The notes beneath the pieces were generated by a model. The model saw only the letters and a program-made list of their open reading frames with translations. It ran no database searches and had not been told where the DNA came from. Position numbers and translations under genes: made by a program. A stretch of DNA of 64,000 bases from Blakeslea trispora (Eukaryota > Mucoromycota > Mucoromycetes > Mucorales > Choanephoraceae), in contig JAIWNE010000072.1 in the NCBI GenBank assembly GCA_025331445.1, positions 1 through 64,000 of the forward strand, given 5' to 3'. Positions 46,701 to 57,604 of this stretch are shown here, in pieces (the first letter of the stretch is position 1; each line of letters opens with the position of its first letter).

Positions 46701-48090
46701 TTCTCAAAGGAAAAGCGAAGATAACTCAATGCTTTTGAAGGCACCAGCATTTGTTGCACTATCTCTTCATATTCATTCGTTACTATATAGAGTGCAGTAA
46801 AAACACTGGCTTCATTGATTTTCGCCATGTGCTTGGGAAACTTAAAGGAATGATCTCCTTTCAAAATCTTTCCATCTAAAAGCATCATGTGCTTATCCAT
46901 CTTTGGTCTAAGAGTCTGAATAATAGCAGTGTACAAAGTACGGACATATGTACCCGAAGGCACAAATCCTGCATATTGCATCTGATTCTCAAAAGAAGTA
47001 AAAACATCAGGCTCAGTGTTAAGAAAGTATCTTGCAGTACCGCTTCTTTTTCTGTAAACAGAAAGCAAATACTGAAGCTCTATGCGATCATGACGAAGAT
47101 GGTGTAATTCAACAAGAATCTTCTGAAAACGCTCAGGTCCAACAGAATTTTGAATGCATGGTCTCAACAAGTCAGCAACAGTCTTAGAGACACCTCCTCT
47201 ATGTGTCAAGATAGCAGGGAATTCAAACTGAAGCTCATAGGGTAGCTGTTTGATGACTTGACTATCATGACCGTTGATCGTTTTTCCACAACCAGACGAT
47301 AAACATCTATATCTTATTGACATAAGATAGAAGCAGCTAGAAAAGAATACGTTGAAAGAAAATAAAAAAAAACTTGATCTGCATCTTACCTATCAATATC
47401 AACAATTCTTCTTGCATGAGGCTGTTTGTTGAATCCTTTTGTCTCCATTTTTGATTTGCAACAAGGACAGTGAATTGAAGCAAGCCCTTCACTAAGCAAC
47501 AAATGAGGAATCCACAGAAATACTCGGGGGTGATAAAAGGATTCAATTTTCTTGTTTTGCTTAAGCATAAAAAATGGCATCATGGGCTCTATCCAGAAAG
47601 TGCCTCTTGCGTATTCTGAGGGATAATCTTCCCGAGAGAGTCTACTTTGGATACTCTCCAAGTAAAGTGAAATAGCACTTTCTTCGGGCAAACTGTCAGA
47701 AATAAATTCCTCGATATCTTCTTCAACATCTTCTTCGAGAGCTTCTGCTTCAAATTGTTCGTTCTGCTCATGCTCTTGTTCTTCAGTTGTCAAAGCAGTA
47801 CCAATAACGTCACTCTCTGAATAGTCAGTGACCTGTTCAAATATTTACATATAAACTTAGCTCAAATATCAAAACTATAGCAGGCTCAATCTACATACTA
47901 CTTCTTTTACAGAAGATTCCACGGCTTGTGATGCTGAAGCTGATGGCAAGTCGACATTGTTTTGAATGCGATTGAAAGCATTCTGGATCGTTTGCTGGTT
48001 GCTGTCAAAACCTCTAGTGGCAGAAAACCTACCAGTGCTAAATTGTCTAGCAGAACTTTTTGTTATCTTGTGCTTTTGATTGCTTTTCAT
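43769..48090 (-). CDS. ~1,400-codon DDE-like transposase with inserted DEDDy 3'-5' exonuclease
   Basis: Exons 48090-47899, 47832-47390 and 47336-43769 join in phase (64 + 148 + about 1,189 codons). Parts in order: acidic N-terminus; a zinc-ribbon-like segment (IHCPCCKSKM then YRCLSSGCGKTI) that I believe matches the fungal DUF6729 type; LTHRGGVSKTVADLLRP; a DDE-like half with MMLLDGKILKGDHSFKF (Asp about 366) and AFFTDNVKG (Asp about 443); a WRN/RNase D-like exonuclease with VGFDAEWVP (521/523), KVGRQVGGDLGRI (579) and YAAIDAWASMAIY (647/651); then GTNSLEGGVHQNLIRKFGSF with a possible catalytic Glu (about 1002); finally a Cys-rich tail (TCKGCGSYTCPG, CLKCKKEKDC). Two in-frame TAG codons (44752-44750 and 44047-44045) are the only breaks. 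Confidence 0.75.
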
Positions 48091-48248
48091 AATTAGTAAC
48101 AGAAAGTCTATATGCATTCTTCTCCAGCAATACAAGAAACCAGTATATCTGAAGTCGAAATTTCAAAAACAGGTGTTAATGAGAAGAACGATTGGTTAAA
48201 TTCAGCCAATTGATTCTGTTATTAACACCGGAGTTTCCCCCCAGACAT

Positions 48249-49191
48249 GTCAGGTCCGCCGAAAACTTAAGAACATGAAGAAAATTTTAAGGAATCGGAG
48301 AAAATTTTTTCGTAGTGATGCATGCTCTATCAGTTTGCAGAGATCAATTAGTCGCCGGGATTTGGAGAACACGGAGACGTAATTAACACAGGGATCCTTT
48401 CATTTAATGTCCTTTTCTAATCAGATTCTCTTTCACACAGATTTTTCAATAAATGGGATGAATGTTGCATACAACAGCCTCTTTCAGAGCTATAAAATAA
48501 AGTAAGATCAGACTAGGCTTATTGTGACCAGTCTATTTCTATATATGGAATTCTCAGGCTGTTGCGTTCAAACGGTACAAACGCTGGATACAATGTATCC
48601 AGGTTACAGGCAATGTGTACATTGTGCTCAAGTTACTCAGTTATCATACCAGTATCTGAACCTCGAGACTCAGCTCTGACTCAAAGAAACTCAAATCGGA
48701 CTATGAAATTTTGCAGGCAAATTTTTTTTTCTAGGTATTTTTCAGTTTCTCTACTTAAAGTTGAAAAAATACTTGAAAAAATACTTTAAAAATGGTCCTT
48801 GCGGAATCATTATCATTTTTTTTATAAGCAAAAAATCCATACAACCAATAAAAGCCTTTAAAAGTGTAACTGAGTCGAAAACTTCCATAAATGGATCAAA
48901 GCAACTTGTTGTACTTTAAATCAAATCACACTTAGGTTACATCAGGACGCTTGGATCGAAGCAATTGCACCAATGGTGACCCTTAGCCAATGCCCAAGAA
49001 GTACCTTCTCTTATCCATGATATCTGATTAGTTCTTGTCAATTACATTCAGTTCTGATAAGGATTGTTACTCAACTGTTAGAAAAGCATAAATAGAAGGC
49101 AAATCTTCAGAATAAAGGAGATCTGATTCCATCTAACTTTTTCCTGTCTCTATCTATTATAACTGACATAACAAGCTTTTTTCTTTGAAAA
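48249..49191. other. Spacer between the exonuclease-transposon and the Crypton
   Basis: Contains a GAAAACTTAAGAA motif at 48267 also seen at 42.16 kb, and otherwise AT-rich DNA. A short frame at 48562 is not convincing. Part of it is presumably the Crypton left flank. Confidence 0.45.
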
Positions 49192-51352
49192 TGAACTCAC
49201 AACAACCTAACAACAACAACGATGTTCAATCCATGATTGATATCAACACTGCTATGTACCGAAGCAATCAAATGGTTCTTGCTGAAAGTATGAAAACCGA
49301 CCTGCCAACACTCTCAAGGCATACTCTGAAAAGCAAAAGGAATGGAAGGTAAATCATTGAAGAAGTTGTTTCGAAGAATCCAAAGCTTAACGTAAATGGC
49401 TTATTTATAGGAGTGGTGTCAAGACATGAAGTTTCCTGATGGTGAAATAGTCAGCGACAAGAAGCTCAGCTTTTTCTTGGACAGTTATGTCATGACTCGA
49501 GGAAGAAAGAAGCAAAGAGGTGAAGACGGCTCTCCTATCGCTCTAGGCAAAGAGTCAATTCTTGGTTATGTCAAAGCTGTCTGTGATTTGTACAACACTC
49601 AAAAAGCTTTGCATATAAACTCGAACGAAGCTGCAAGAGGTCCACTTGTTCGTACCTTTTTGGACAATCTGGAGAAGACCAAGGTAAAGCAAAAGAGAGC
49701 AAACTTTGAGGAAAGAGGCAAAAATACATTGAATGATGGCTACACTAAGGATGAGTTGATGAGAGTCAGCCAATATTTCATCAATCAAAAGAACAACATC
49801 AATGGATCTCGTGATAGACTCTGCTTCTTAATTAGTCACGCAATGCTTTGTAGAAGCCAAACAGCTCTTGGTATCCAACTTCCCGACTTGTTTTCCATCA
49901 CCATTGATAACCAAGGTGCTACCGAATGTATCTCTTTGGTGGCTACAATCACCTTTGGCAAGACTAACCAGCATGGTAAGATTGAGTATGGTTCCTGTGT
50001 TCGTCACAAAAAGGTTGAGCTGTGTCCTGTTGGTGCTCTGGCTCTCTACTTGTTTTCCCGCTTTCATTTTGAGAATGAAGAGTTCCCTAATTTTACCGAG
50101 AGAAAGAACTGGTACGAAACTGTGTTGTTTAAAGGTAAAGACGAGAAGACGCCTCTTTCGTACAGAGCGCAACACAAGATCTATGTGGAAGCGTTTAGCA
50201 AGGTTGGAATCCACACCTCAAAGGTTACTCATGCAAGCGGAAAGAGTGCTTTGAACATGATTGCACAAGAAAACGTACCTGGCGATCAACAAAGAATGGT
50301 GGGAAGATGGGGCACAGATCGCATGGTTGGCTGCTACGTTTCTAGCTTGCTAGTTGATGCTATGAAGAGTCTTGCTGGTTTTCCGGTAATTGGAGGTAAT
50401 TACTTTCTTCCTCGTGCAGTGGTTGTCCCCCCTTGAGCTTACAGGTGCAGGTGTTTCCACAAGTTGATCTTTGGAAGCAAAGATTTGATTTGAAAGAAGA
50501 TGTGCAAGAAGACATCGCCGGTCCCAATTTCTTGAATTTGCTTACACACCTTCGTATTGTTTTTCTTCAGGTAAAATATAAAAGTTCTTTTCACTTACTA
50601 TAGTACTAATACATATGTTTTTATTTTATTAGGATTCTGTTGTCCTGAAGCAAAAATATCCTAGCCATTACCTTTGGCCCTGCGAGATTTTCTCGTCTGA
50701 TTTATACAAGGATTTCGAGAATCAGGTTCTTGCTTCTGTTGCCGAGAACGAACGAGCCTTCACAACAAATCAGATGGTCCAAGCTGCTATGCCAGATTTT
50801 GTATCATCAATCACAAGTGGGTTTGATACTTTGTCAGCAAAACTGCAAGTGATACAATCAGCTCAAGATGAATATAGCTTGCGCATTAATCAAAAACTTG
50901 CTGATTTCTTTGCTTTTGGACATGCCCATTTTAATGGTAACAACACCTTCTTTCCTTCGTCCTCTTCTTCCTCCTCTGCTTCTCCTTTCCGTCCTGCCTT
51001 GCCTCCTACAACTTCCACTGCTCCAAATGCCAATGAAGAGTCAGCTAACAGCGTAGCAAGCTATTGTATGAACAGAAACATTGCTACCATTGTTGATGTT
51101 TGGAGAGAATACGCTTCTGGTATCTCTGGCGGTCCTTCCGTAAAGCAATTAGAAGAACAACATGGTACTGGGTGGAGAAGAGATAGAAAAGAGTCACGCT
51201 TCTTCAGTAGAAGAAAAGAAATCTACAACTTGGTAGAAAAGAAAGCGCGAGAAGAGCAAACGTCTTGTGAAGAAGCTGCAAGAAGGCTTGAAGAAAACCG
51301 CGTAAGCCTAAAGCTTACTTTAGACAAATTTAGAGCTATTTATAGAGAATAA
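49192..51352 (+). CDS. Crypton tyrosine recombinase with GCR1_C-like tail
   Basis: Exons 49192-49348, 49411-50385, 50451-50570 and 50633-51352 give about 650 aa. Crypton enzymes move by tyrosine-recombinase chemistry without inverted repeats. The core has AMLCRSQTALGIQLPDLF (catalytic Arg), KVTHASGKSALNM at the place of the HxxR motif, and GRWGTDRMVGCYVSSLLVD with the nucleophilic Tyr. Then come FPQVDLWKQRF, a Ser/Pro-rich linker with an S-run, and a C-terminal domain (NIATIVDVWREYASG, GWRRDRKESRFFSRRKEIY) that matches the GCR1_C DNA-binding type. One base is off between codons 40 and 45 of the first exon (LKAYSEKQKEWK requires a shift near 49308); all other junctions hold phase. The second residue of the HxxR pair is replaced (HASG). 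Confidence 0.88.
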
Positions 51353-51914
51353 TAAAATAAACTATACTATAATAACACTCATCTTTATAAGTTGCATTGC
51401 TGTATGTATGACTTGCATTTATCTATTAGTAGTTGTTAATATATTTCATGCAAAAAAAAAGCATAAGCTACAGTTATTGAGCACTTTCGAGAGTTGACAT
51501 TGCTGAAGTGATTGGCTTTAGACACATTCCTTCTTAAGATCTTACTACAATACTGACTGCTTCTTCTCTCTGGAGCTCTCTAAAGCTATGTAGTGATTCA
51601 GGCGTGTATTTTATTGTATGTTAATTACAAAAACGTTATGAAATATGTAGAATAAATGCATGAATTAGGCTTTCTGAGGCTCAGAAATATATCGGATTTT
51701 CAATTTTTTCTCCTAAAAAGTATTTCCCTTTCAGACCCACTCCGCCTTAAAATCAATGAGACTCGAGACTAAGTCACGGCTTTTTTTTTGAAAAAATACC
51801 CTCTCAGTATTTCCCATAGTATAAATAGAGACAGAAAACATATATCTGAATAAAACATCTTTCTTTTTGTCTGATTGACTTTTTATTGTTATTAATAGTG
51901 AATATATCACAATG
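51353..51914. other. Right flank of the Crypton
   Basis: AT-rich, with a poly-A run at 51451 and a segment CCCACTCCGCCTTAAAATCA near 51737. No gene. The tnp2 relic resumes at about 51,915. Confidence 0.5.
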
Positions 51915-52881
51915 AATACCTACTGAAAGAGAACATTGCTGGCCGTTTTAACAACCGAGTCTGGACAATGAATTGCCACTTCTCTGTCTATCATGTGGCT
52001 GCCCTTATCCGATAGCATGACCCCTTGAGATACTGTTCTTGCCGTTCATTAGAACGAGCAATTAAGAAGTACACCAACTTGATCGATTCACCATCGAAAC
52101 CAACAGCAGAGAGTGGCAGCCTTTTGATTAGAACCAACTACTATCGAGATCTTAACAAAAAACAACAGTATGAGCGCTTCATGTCTGGTCAAGAGAGATC
52201 TGTGATAGACTACTTGGATCATACTAGTGACATAGAAGACTATCCGCAACTTTGGGCCAAGTTTGAAACCATATTCTTGAACGCAGCATCGCTTGTTATT
52301 AATGTGAATATCAATCTCTTTTTGGATGCGTTAAGACGCTTTTACACTCGCGTCGGTCAATCTAGATTTGTTCTTCAGCACCCGGAGGTTGTATCAGCAG
52401 CTCGTATGCTTAAGAACGGTGTAGTTGTTCAATCAAGATGGTACAAACGATATCAATCTCAGCTCTCTCGACCTAACTATTTTGTTTTGTTTGAAACCAG
52501 AACGCATAACAGGTACATGAAGACATTAGATCATAGTAATGTAACAAAGTACCTAATATTATGTTAATGATAGTCGAAGAAGATTTTGGTATGTTGGTCA
52601 AGTCATCACCTTCTTCCAGCATAGACAAAATACTACTACTCGCTTTTTGGCTCTGTTGTCTATCTTTAGCGGAACTGAAATGAACGGCCATGATATCATC
52701 ACACTAAAGTATTCTAAGGATATGTCTATAAATGGTATCATGATATGCGACGCCAAAAATATCATCACTGTAGTCTGATTGATGAAGTGCAGTCAAGACC
52801 ATAACAGATTAACAGGAACTTGGCTTGATGCGAAATATTTTGAAAAACTGACTCCTAGGATGAGAGGAGAAGACCTTATTT
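51915..52881 (+). pseudogene. tnp2/CACTA transposase remnant, C-terminal (DUF4218-like) part
   Basis: Begins with NEYLLKENIAGRFNNRVWTM, then NCHFSVYHVAALIR, an in-frame stop, HDPLRYCSCRSLERAIKKYT and SKPTAESGSLLIRTNYYRD: the histidine-rich start and the GP-L-x-x-S..LERAIKKY pattern of the domain that follows tnp2 in CACTA transposases. Open to 52567 in one frame; a second frame then carries WYVGQVITFFQHRQNTTTRF and VITIMICDAK-like strands to a TAG at 52881. Broken by at least one stop and one shift. It is the third piece of the gene at 35.8 and 40.2 kb. Confidence 0.65.
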
Positions 52882-53966
52882 AGATGTACCCCTTTATTGT
52901 TGTATCATATTAGCATTAATTTAATCATTTGTATCCTAATTATTATTATCTTACTTCTTTCATCTTTTTAACTATATTCCATCTCTTATTTGATAGACCA
53001 CTTTTTTTCACGTCTTTTTCTTTTAAAATAGATAAAAAATAAAACAGAAAGAAAGATATTTCATTTAAAAGGAAAATCTTGCCTTTTGTACACAACTGAT
53101 GAGCATCAATTAAATCATTGCATTTTAAGGAAAAGCAGTCAAACATTGTAAAATGCACTGTATTATCTTCTACCCTTCATTTGATTAGCCTTTCAATTCG
53201 TTTCCTCTATTTTTTTTCTGTAGACATGGATCACATAATAAGACTATCTTCTAGCTTTGATACTCCAACTCTTGTGAAATTCGCTAAACATCTCAAACTT
53301 AGTTACTCAAACTAACTCCCTTATGGTGATACGCACTAGTATTTTTGAAATAGATTGCAAGAACCTTCTTCGACTTAACTTTCGTTTAAATAACTTTGAT
53401 CGATTCCAACCTGATAGTAGTAATTTGTTGATATAGCGATTAATCTACTCAAGTAAATACAGTGAATGTGCTTTAAAATCTTTTGCATGAAACTGTCATT
53501 CTAACCATCTTATATATTTGTTTGTTATACACAGTTATTTATCTGAAGTAAGTTAAAAGTCTAACATACTAGCTTTCTTCACACAAAGTATCGGTAAGAC
53601 TTCTTTCTTTGCCAAGTTAAAACAAATCATTGGTGATTACTTTGGCTCTTCTGACTGAGAGGTCAATTTTAACCCTATCAACATCTCGACTAAATAAAGT
53701 GATATTCACCCACAAATCACATCTACATTACTCTCAAACAAGAGACATTTTCGAGTTAGATTTCGATTGCTTCAACAAAAACTATTGTTGCTTTTCCAAT
53801 TCTATTTAAAGATTCCATTTGTAATTCAATCTGCTGACAGTCATTGATTGGAAATCAGTGATGGACATCACTTTCCAAATTAAAGTGATACGCTACCATT
53901 TTTGCGCGTCTAAGTGATTTAGTTGGATATGTAGATATCTGTGTGTGAGTGAATAAAGGAAAAACA
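52882..53966. other. AT-rich spacer, no gene
   Basis: Only short frames. Short inverted piece AGTGATGGACATCACT near 53859. Nothing else of note. Confidence 0.5.
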
Positions 53967-54437
53967 AGAAAGTACTTTGATAATCTCTTTATTCTTCAAA
54001 AGTAGAATGATGTTTCTAAACTAAATAATACAGTGGTTTTTATACAATTTCTAAAGTCTGTGTCTACTCGAATGTGAATGGATTTTACTAATCCTTATTC
54101 TCATAAAATGTAAAAGAAATAGTCTTTATATGACGGTTGAGGTCTTCTTTCAGTGTTCTACCATTGTCCTGTATTTTTACCGTTCCTGAATACAGTTGGA
54201 TTAGGACTTTAAATCTGGGATGGCTTGATTTAGAACTTGTTTAATATTCTCTGTCCTTTTTCTTCTGAGTAAGCATTTACTGCTTACTTTGTCTTATGTG
54301 TATATTAGCTTTCACTCTTTACATCAGGTTGAGCTTCTAGTAGTTTGAGATGTTTATCGTATTGTAAATAAGCGATTCTTTTATTTGATATCATTTTCAG
54401 TATCTACTTTTATTTATCATATGGTGAACTCACCACA
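53967..54437. repeat. Dispersed ~475-bp repeat, copy B
   Basis: Same direction as 36243-36717, from AAAAACAAGAAAGTACTTTG to ATGGTGAACTCACCACA, with a few substitutions and homopolymer indels. Inserts at an unrelated site; the sequences outside do not match, which fixes the repeat ends. Confidence 0.75.
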
Positions 54438-55509
54438 CTCCATTTGATCATCTATGTTATTCTATGCATCGCGTTTACTAACTTGCTCTGTTTGTAGTCC
54501 TTGCCTTGAAGCTTTTTGCCAAACACACATCCAATTGTCTATCATGCCTCCATCCTATGTCTGACTTATTCATGTCTACCTTCTTTCTCTTATGCTCACC
54601 CAGTTTATCTTACCAAGTAATGTCACTGATCATCGCCTTAGCTTCAATAGCTATCTTTTGTCTCTAATACAACGTCGTTTATGGTACTTGGTCTCTTCTC
54701 ATTGTTATAATCCAATAAATTACAATGAAATAAATCCAAAGAATTAACCAGACTAAAGATAATGTTTTATTTACTTCAAAATTGATGTGCTATTTATACT
54801 TTTCATGAGAATGATATTTCAACTAAGATTGTAAAACTTTTCTAGAGGCTTGTAGATGATTATGATAATAACAACGAATTGGATGAGAGATGAATGATGA
54901 CAGTCTTGTAAAGAAGAATTGCTAAAATAAAATGATTGGCCATCTGTACCTTAAACCCAGTAACTGGTAAATTATTGGCAAGATGTCAGCCCTGACCTTG
55001 AATGAAGGTTTATCCAAATTAAATGTCAAATGAAACAAGCTGAAGTCGAATTAGAGAATGGTTGTGAATTCATAAATAGCTAAATACTTGATCCATACTG
55101 TATAAATACAACACTCATGTCGCCATCTCTCTACCTCATCTCTAGAAAATGATTTTTATCAGCCTATTCTCCTTTTACTACTAAGGCTTGTGCTTATGAA
55201 GGTTGCCGAATCTCTTTTTGGTTGAACTTAGGGGTCTTTTCAACTTTACTGCTTGTGTTTTTCTTCTTTTTGTGTCTTCTCGTCTTTGCTCATGCTTACA
55301 TGTGTGCTCCATCTCAGATGAGCTTGCCTCATCGCTTTGAATTTCTTTCGTGGCAAACGAAATACCGCTTTCACACTATTTTTACACTGCTATCTAACCA
55401 AATGAATTTCTCTTTATCAACTATTCACTTCTGACTGCTGCTCTCATTGTTGGCTGGACTCATGAAGTACCTAATTGCAATTAAAGGACACAATATGCTT
55501 ATGACAAAG
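54438..55509. other. Spacer between dispersed repeats, no gene
   Basis: A 70-codon frame at 55222 starts with a hydrophobic run (TLLLVFFFFLCLLVFAHAY) that mimics a signal peptide but has no further support. Otherwise AT-rich. Confidence 0.45.
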
Positions 55510-55946
55510 TACACATGTAAAGGATCGCGTCTCATCTTTTTTTTTTTCTTTTTTTTGTCTTTCTATGCTATTCTCTTTCTTCCTCTTCTGTTTTGGACTT
55601 TTGTGTATACAGTCGACAGATGATCTTCCAGATTGAGTTGCTCATGACCTTGCATGTTGCTTCAAGATGGCTGTCAAGAAAAAAAATAATTATCAAAAAA
55701 ATTACTCTCGGTTACGGCTGTATATCTTTTCAAGCGCAGCTACTGCAAAGCGATTAAGGTACGAATTGAAGGCTCTAATCATGGGAATTAATTCATTTCT
55801 GCTTTCTATACTGCTTCCCATGATCCCAAAAGGTACCTATACTAAAGCTAGCCATGCCAATCTATCTGGATACACCCGATGCAGCATTCTTATTACAAAA
55901 AAGGACATCTGAGCTACAAATTAACCTAAAGAAGAACCCATATATA
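55510..55946. repeat. Dispersed ~440-bp repeat, copy B (inverted)
   Basis: Inverse of 38443-38880, from TACACATGTA to CCCATATATA. Relative to the 475-bp repeat its orientation is opposite to that in the first locus, so the two repeats are separate units or one locus has been inverted. Confidence 0.72.
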
Positions 55947-56379
55947 GCATTTATTTGATTTAAATTAATAAAATTAAACAAGTTTGATTTGCCATAATAC
56001 CTAAATAATCCAATCATATGCCAAGCTTATCTAAAAATTAAAGCGATACGATTAGCCCATTTATTGCTTATACTTCTAAAACTTGTTAAATCATCATTAC
56101 TATATATTCTAAAGGCCATTTGTCACTATAACTCCCATTTGAGACCTAAGCTAGATATGGTTCGACTATAAAGCACTCCTATTCATAGTAAGCTCGTATA
56201 ATACTTTACCCATGGCCCAAATATTGTGTTTTTGCCTATTTTTCTTTGAAACCGCATTTGAAAAAAACAAATATTTTGCAAGGTTATTTCACAACTATTT
56301 GAGTCATTACATGCACCCTCTACGCCGCGTTGCCCCTTTTTTTCGACTCCGATATGAAAAAATAAAGGCGGGGCTGCTG
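55947..56379. other. Spacer, no gene
   Basis: AT-rich except for a CG-richer bit (TACGCCGCGTTGCC) at about 56,320. Ends at the proposed left terminus of the second exonuclease-transposon. Confidence 0.45.
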
Positions 56380-56562
56380 TGTCAGGGGGCTACTCCGCCG
56401 GAAATAAGCAATACGATTGGATATTTGTAGCCAATAAGCGTTGTTATTACCGTCGCTATATGAAGTTACCGTAGCTTATTGAAACTTTCGTACTTTGATA
56501 CACTACAAAGTTTTCTGCTTTTCGAGTCTTTTTTCTTTCCTTACTGTTTTTTAACGCTATTA

Positions 56563-57604
56563 AATGCATAAGCAAAAAACAAACAAAAGCTTCAAAACGT
56601 TGAGATTCTCCTCTACTAGAGGACTTGATAGGAATCAGCGAATGCTTACAAGCTTGTTTAACCGTGCAAGCAATGCAAATGGGATTAATAGTCAAACTAA
56701 TGAAGTAATTTATATCTTCAACCTCTCTTATGTTAAAGTCAGAAACAAGATTGTTTATGCTTTCCGAGATGACAAAAATTAGAGCTTGTTTTAATAACAT
56801 TATTCTGGCTTTAGAAGCTTGATGTTTTAGTGGAGAATATTACTCAGGAACGAAACGAAGAACAAATCAGTGAAACAGTTGAAGATTCAGTTGAAAATTT
56901 AGTTGAAGATGTAGATACGAAGGAAACTAGCGACACGCTTTCAGGCAACAGTGTTTTGACTGGTTACCATGAGGAACTACAGGCTCGTCTAGCAAACGAA
57001 GAATATCCTTTTGAATACAAATATGGTACCTTTTGGATTGAGCCAATGATGACCTGTTTTGCTCTTCGAAAGAAAAATAACGCCAACTATCTGTATAGGC
57101 CACGAGTTTTTCTTTGGAATTCGCACCTGTTGATTAACTAAGGCTTGGAGGGAATAAGGTGTCCTAGGGAAAACTGCAAGAAGAGCCTTGAAACAAAAAA
57201 TTATAACAAAAAACCACTTGCCCGAAGAATTGTGGATATGTTTAGATGATTAACAAATAACTCTCTAAAAATATGTATACTCATTCATTTTCAAAATTAT
57301 AGCTGCTTTTACCTTATGTCATTTAGATATAGATGTCGTGATCGAAAATGTGGAGCTTCTTTAATGCGCATGACTCAGAAATTGTTGAACAGCTTTCTCT
57401 TGAACTGCAGGTGGAATATCCAACTATCCTTACTCATCGAGGAGGAATCTCAAAAGCAGTAGCCGACCTTTTCAGACCCTGTATTTAGAACTCAGTTGGA
57501 TCAGAAAGGTTCCAAAAGATTCTCCGTGAGCTTCACATGCTTCGTCATGACAGAGTTGACCTTCAGTATTTGCTCTCTGAGTACAACAAACGGAGTGGAA
57601 ATTC
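56563..57604 (+). pseudogene. DDE-exonuclease transposase, N-terminal remnant
   Basis: Reads MHKQKTNKSFKTLRFSSTRG, then an acidic part (VENITQERNEEQISETVEDS), YPFEYKYGTFWIEPMMTCF, YRPRVFLWNSHLLIN, a stop, GIRCPRENCKKSLETKNY, and after a short intron SFRYRCRDRKCG. All blocks align with the minus-strand gene in order. Several stops and shifts are present, and the frame is cut by the Crypton after KRSGN. Confidence 0.72.

Larger units (their letters stand above)
43548..48248 (-). mobile_element. Large element encoding a DDE-exonuclease transposase
   Basis: Candidate ends ATGTCTGGGGAGATA (left) and, read inward from the right, ATGTCTGGGGGGAAACTCCGG. A decayed sister element at 56.4 kb begins with the similar TGTCAGGGGGCTACTCCG just before its first exon, which supports these as termini. 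The element is filled by one minus-strand gene. It sits within the tnp2 relic. A target duplication is not clear. Confidence 0.6.
35778..52881 (+). mobile_element. Decayed tnp2/CACTA-type transposon split by later insertions
   Basis: Plus-strand coding debris of one transposase appears in the right order at 35778-36242, 40212-42085 and 51915-52881, separated by other complete elements. Joining these pieces gives N-terminal basic domain, tnp2-type core and a DUF4218-like C-terminal part. Terminal inverted repeats were not identified. The intervening 36.24-40.21 and 42.1-51.9 kb are younger insertions. Confidence 0.68.

Noticed and set aside
55222..55434. Small protein with signal-peptide-like start
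   Set aside because: T-rich DNA yields hydrophobic runs; no other support, and the C-terminal part has no features.
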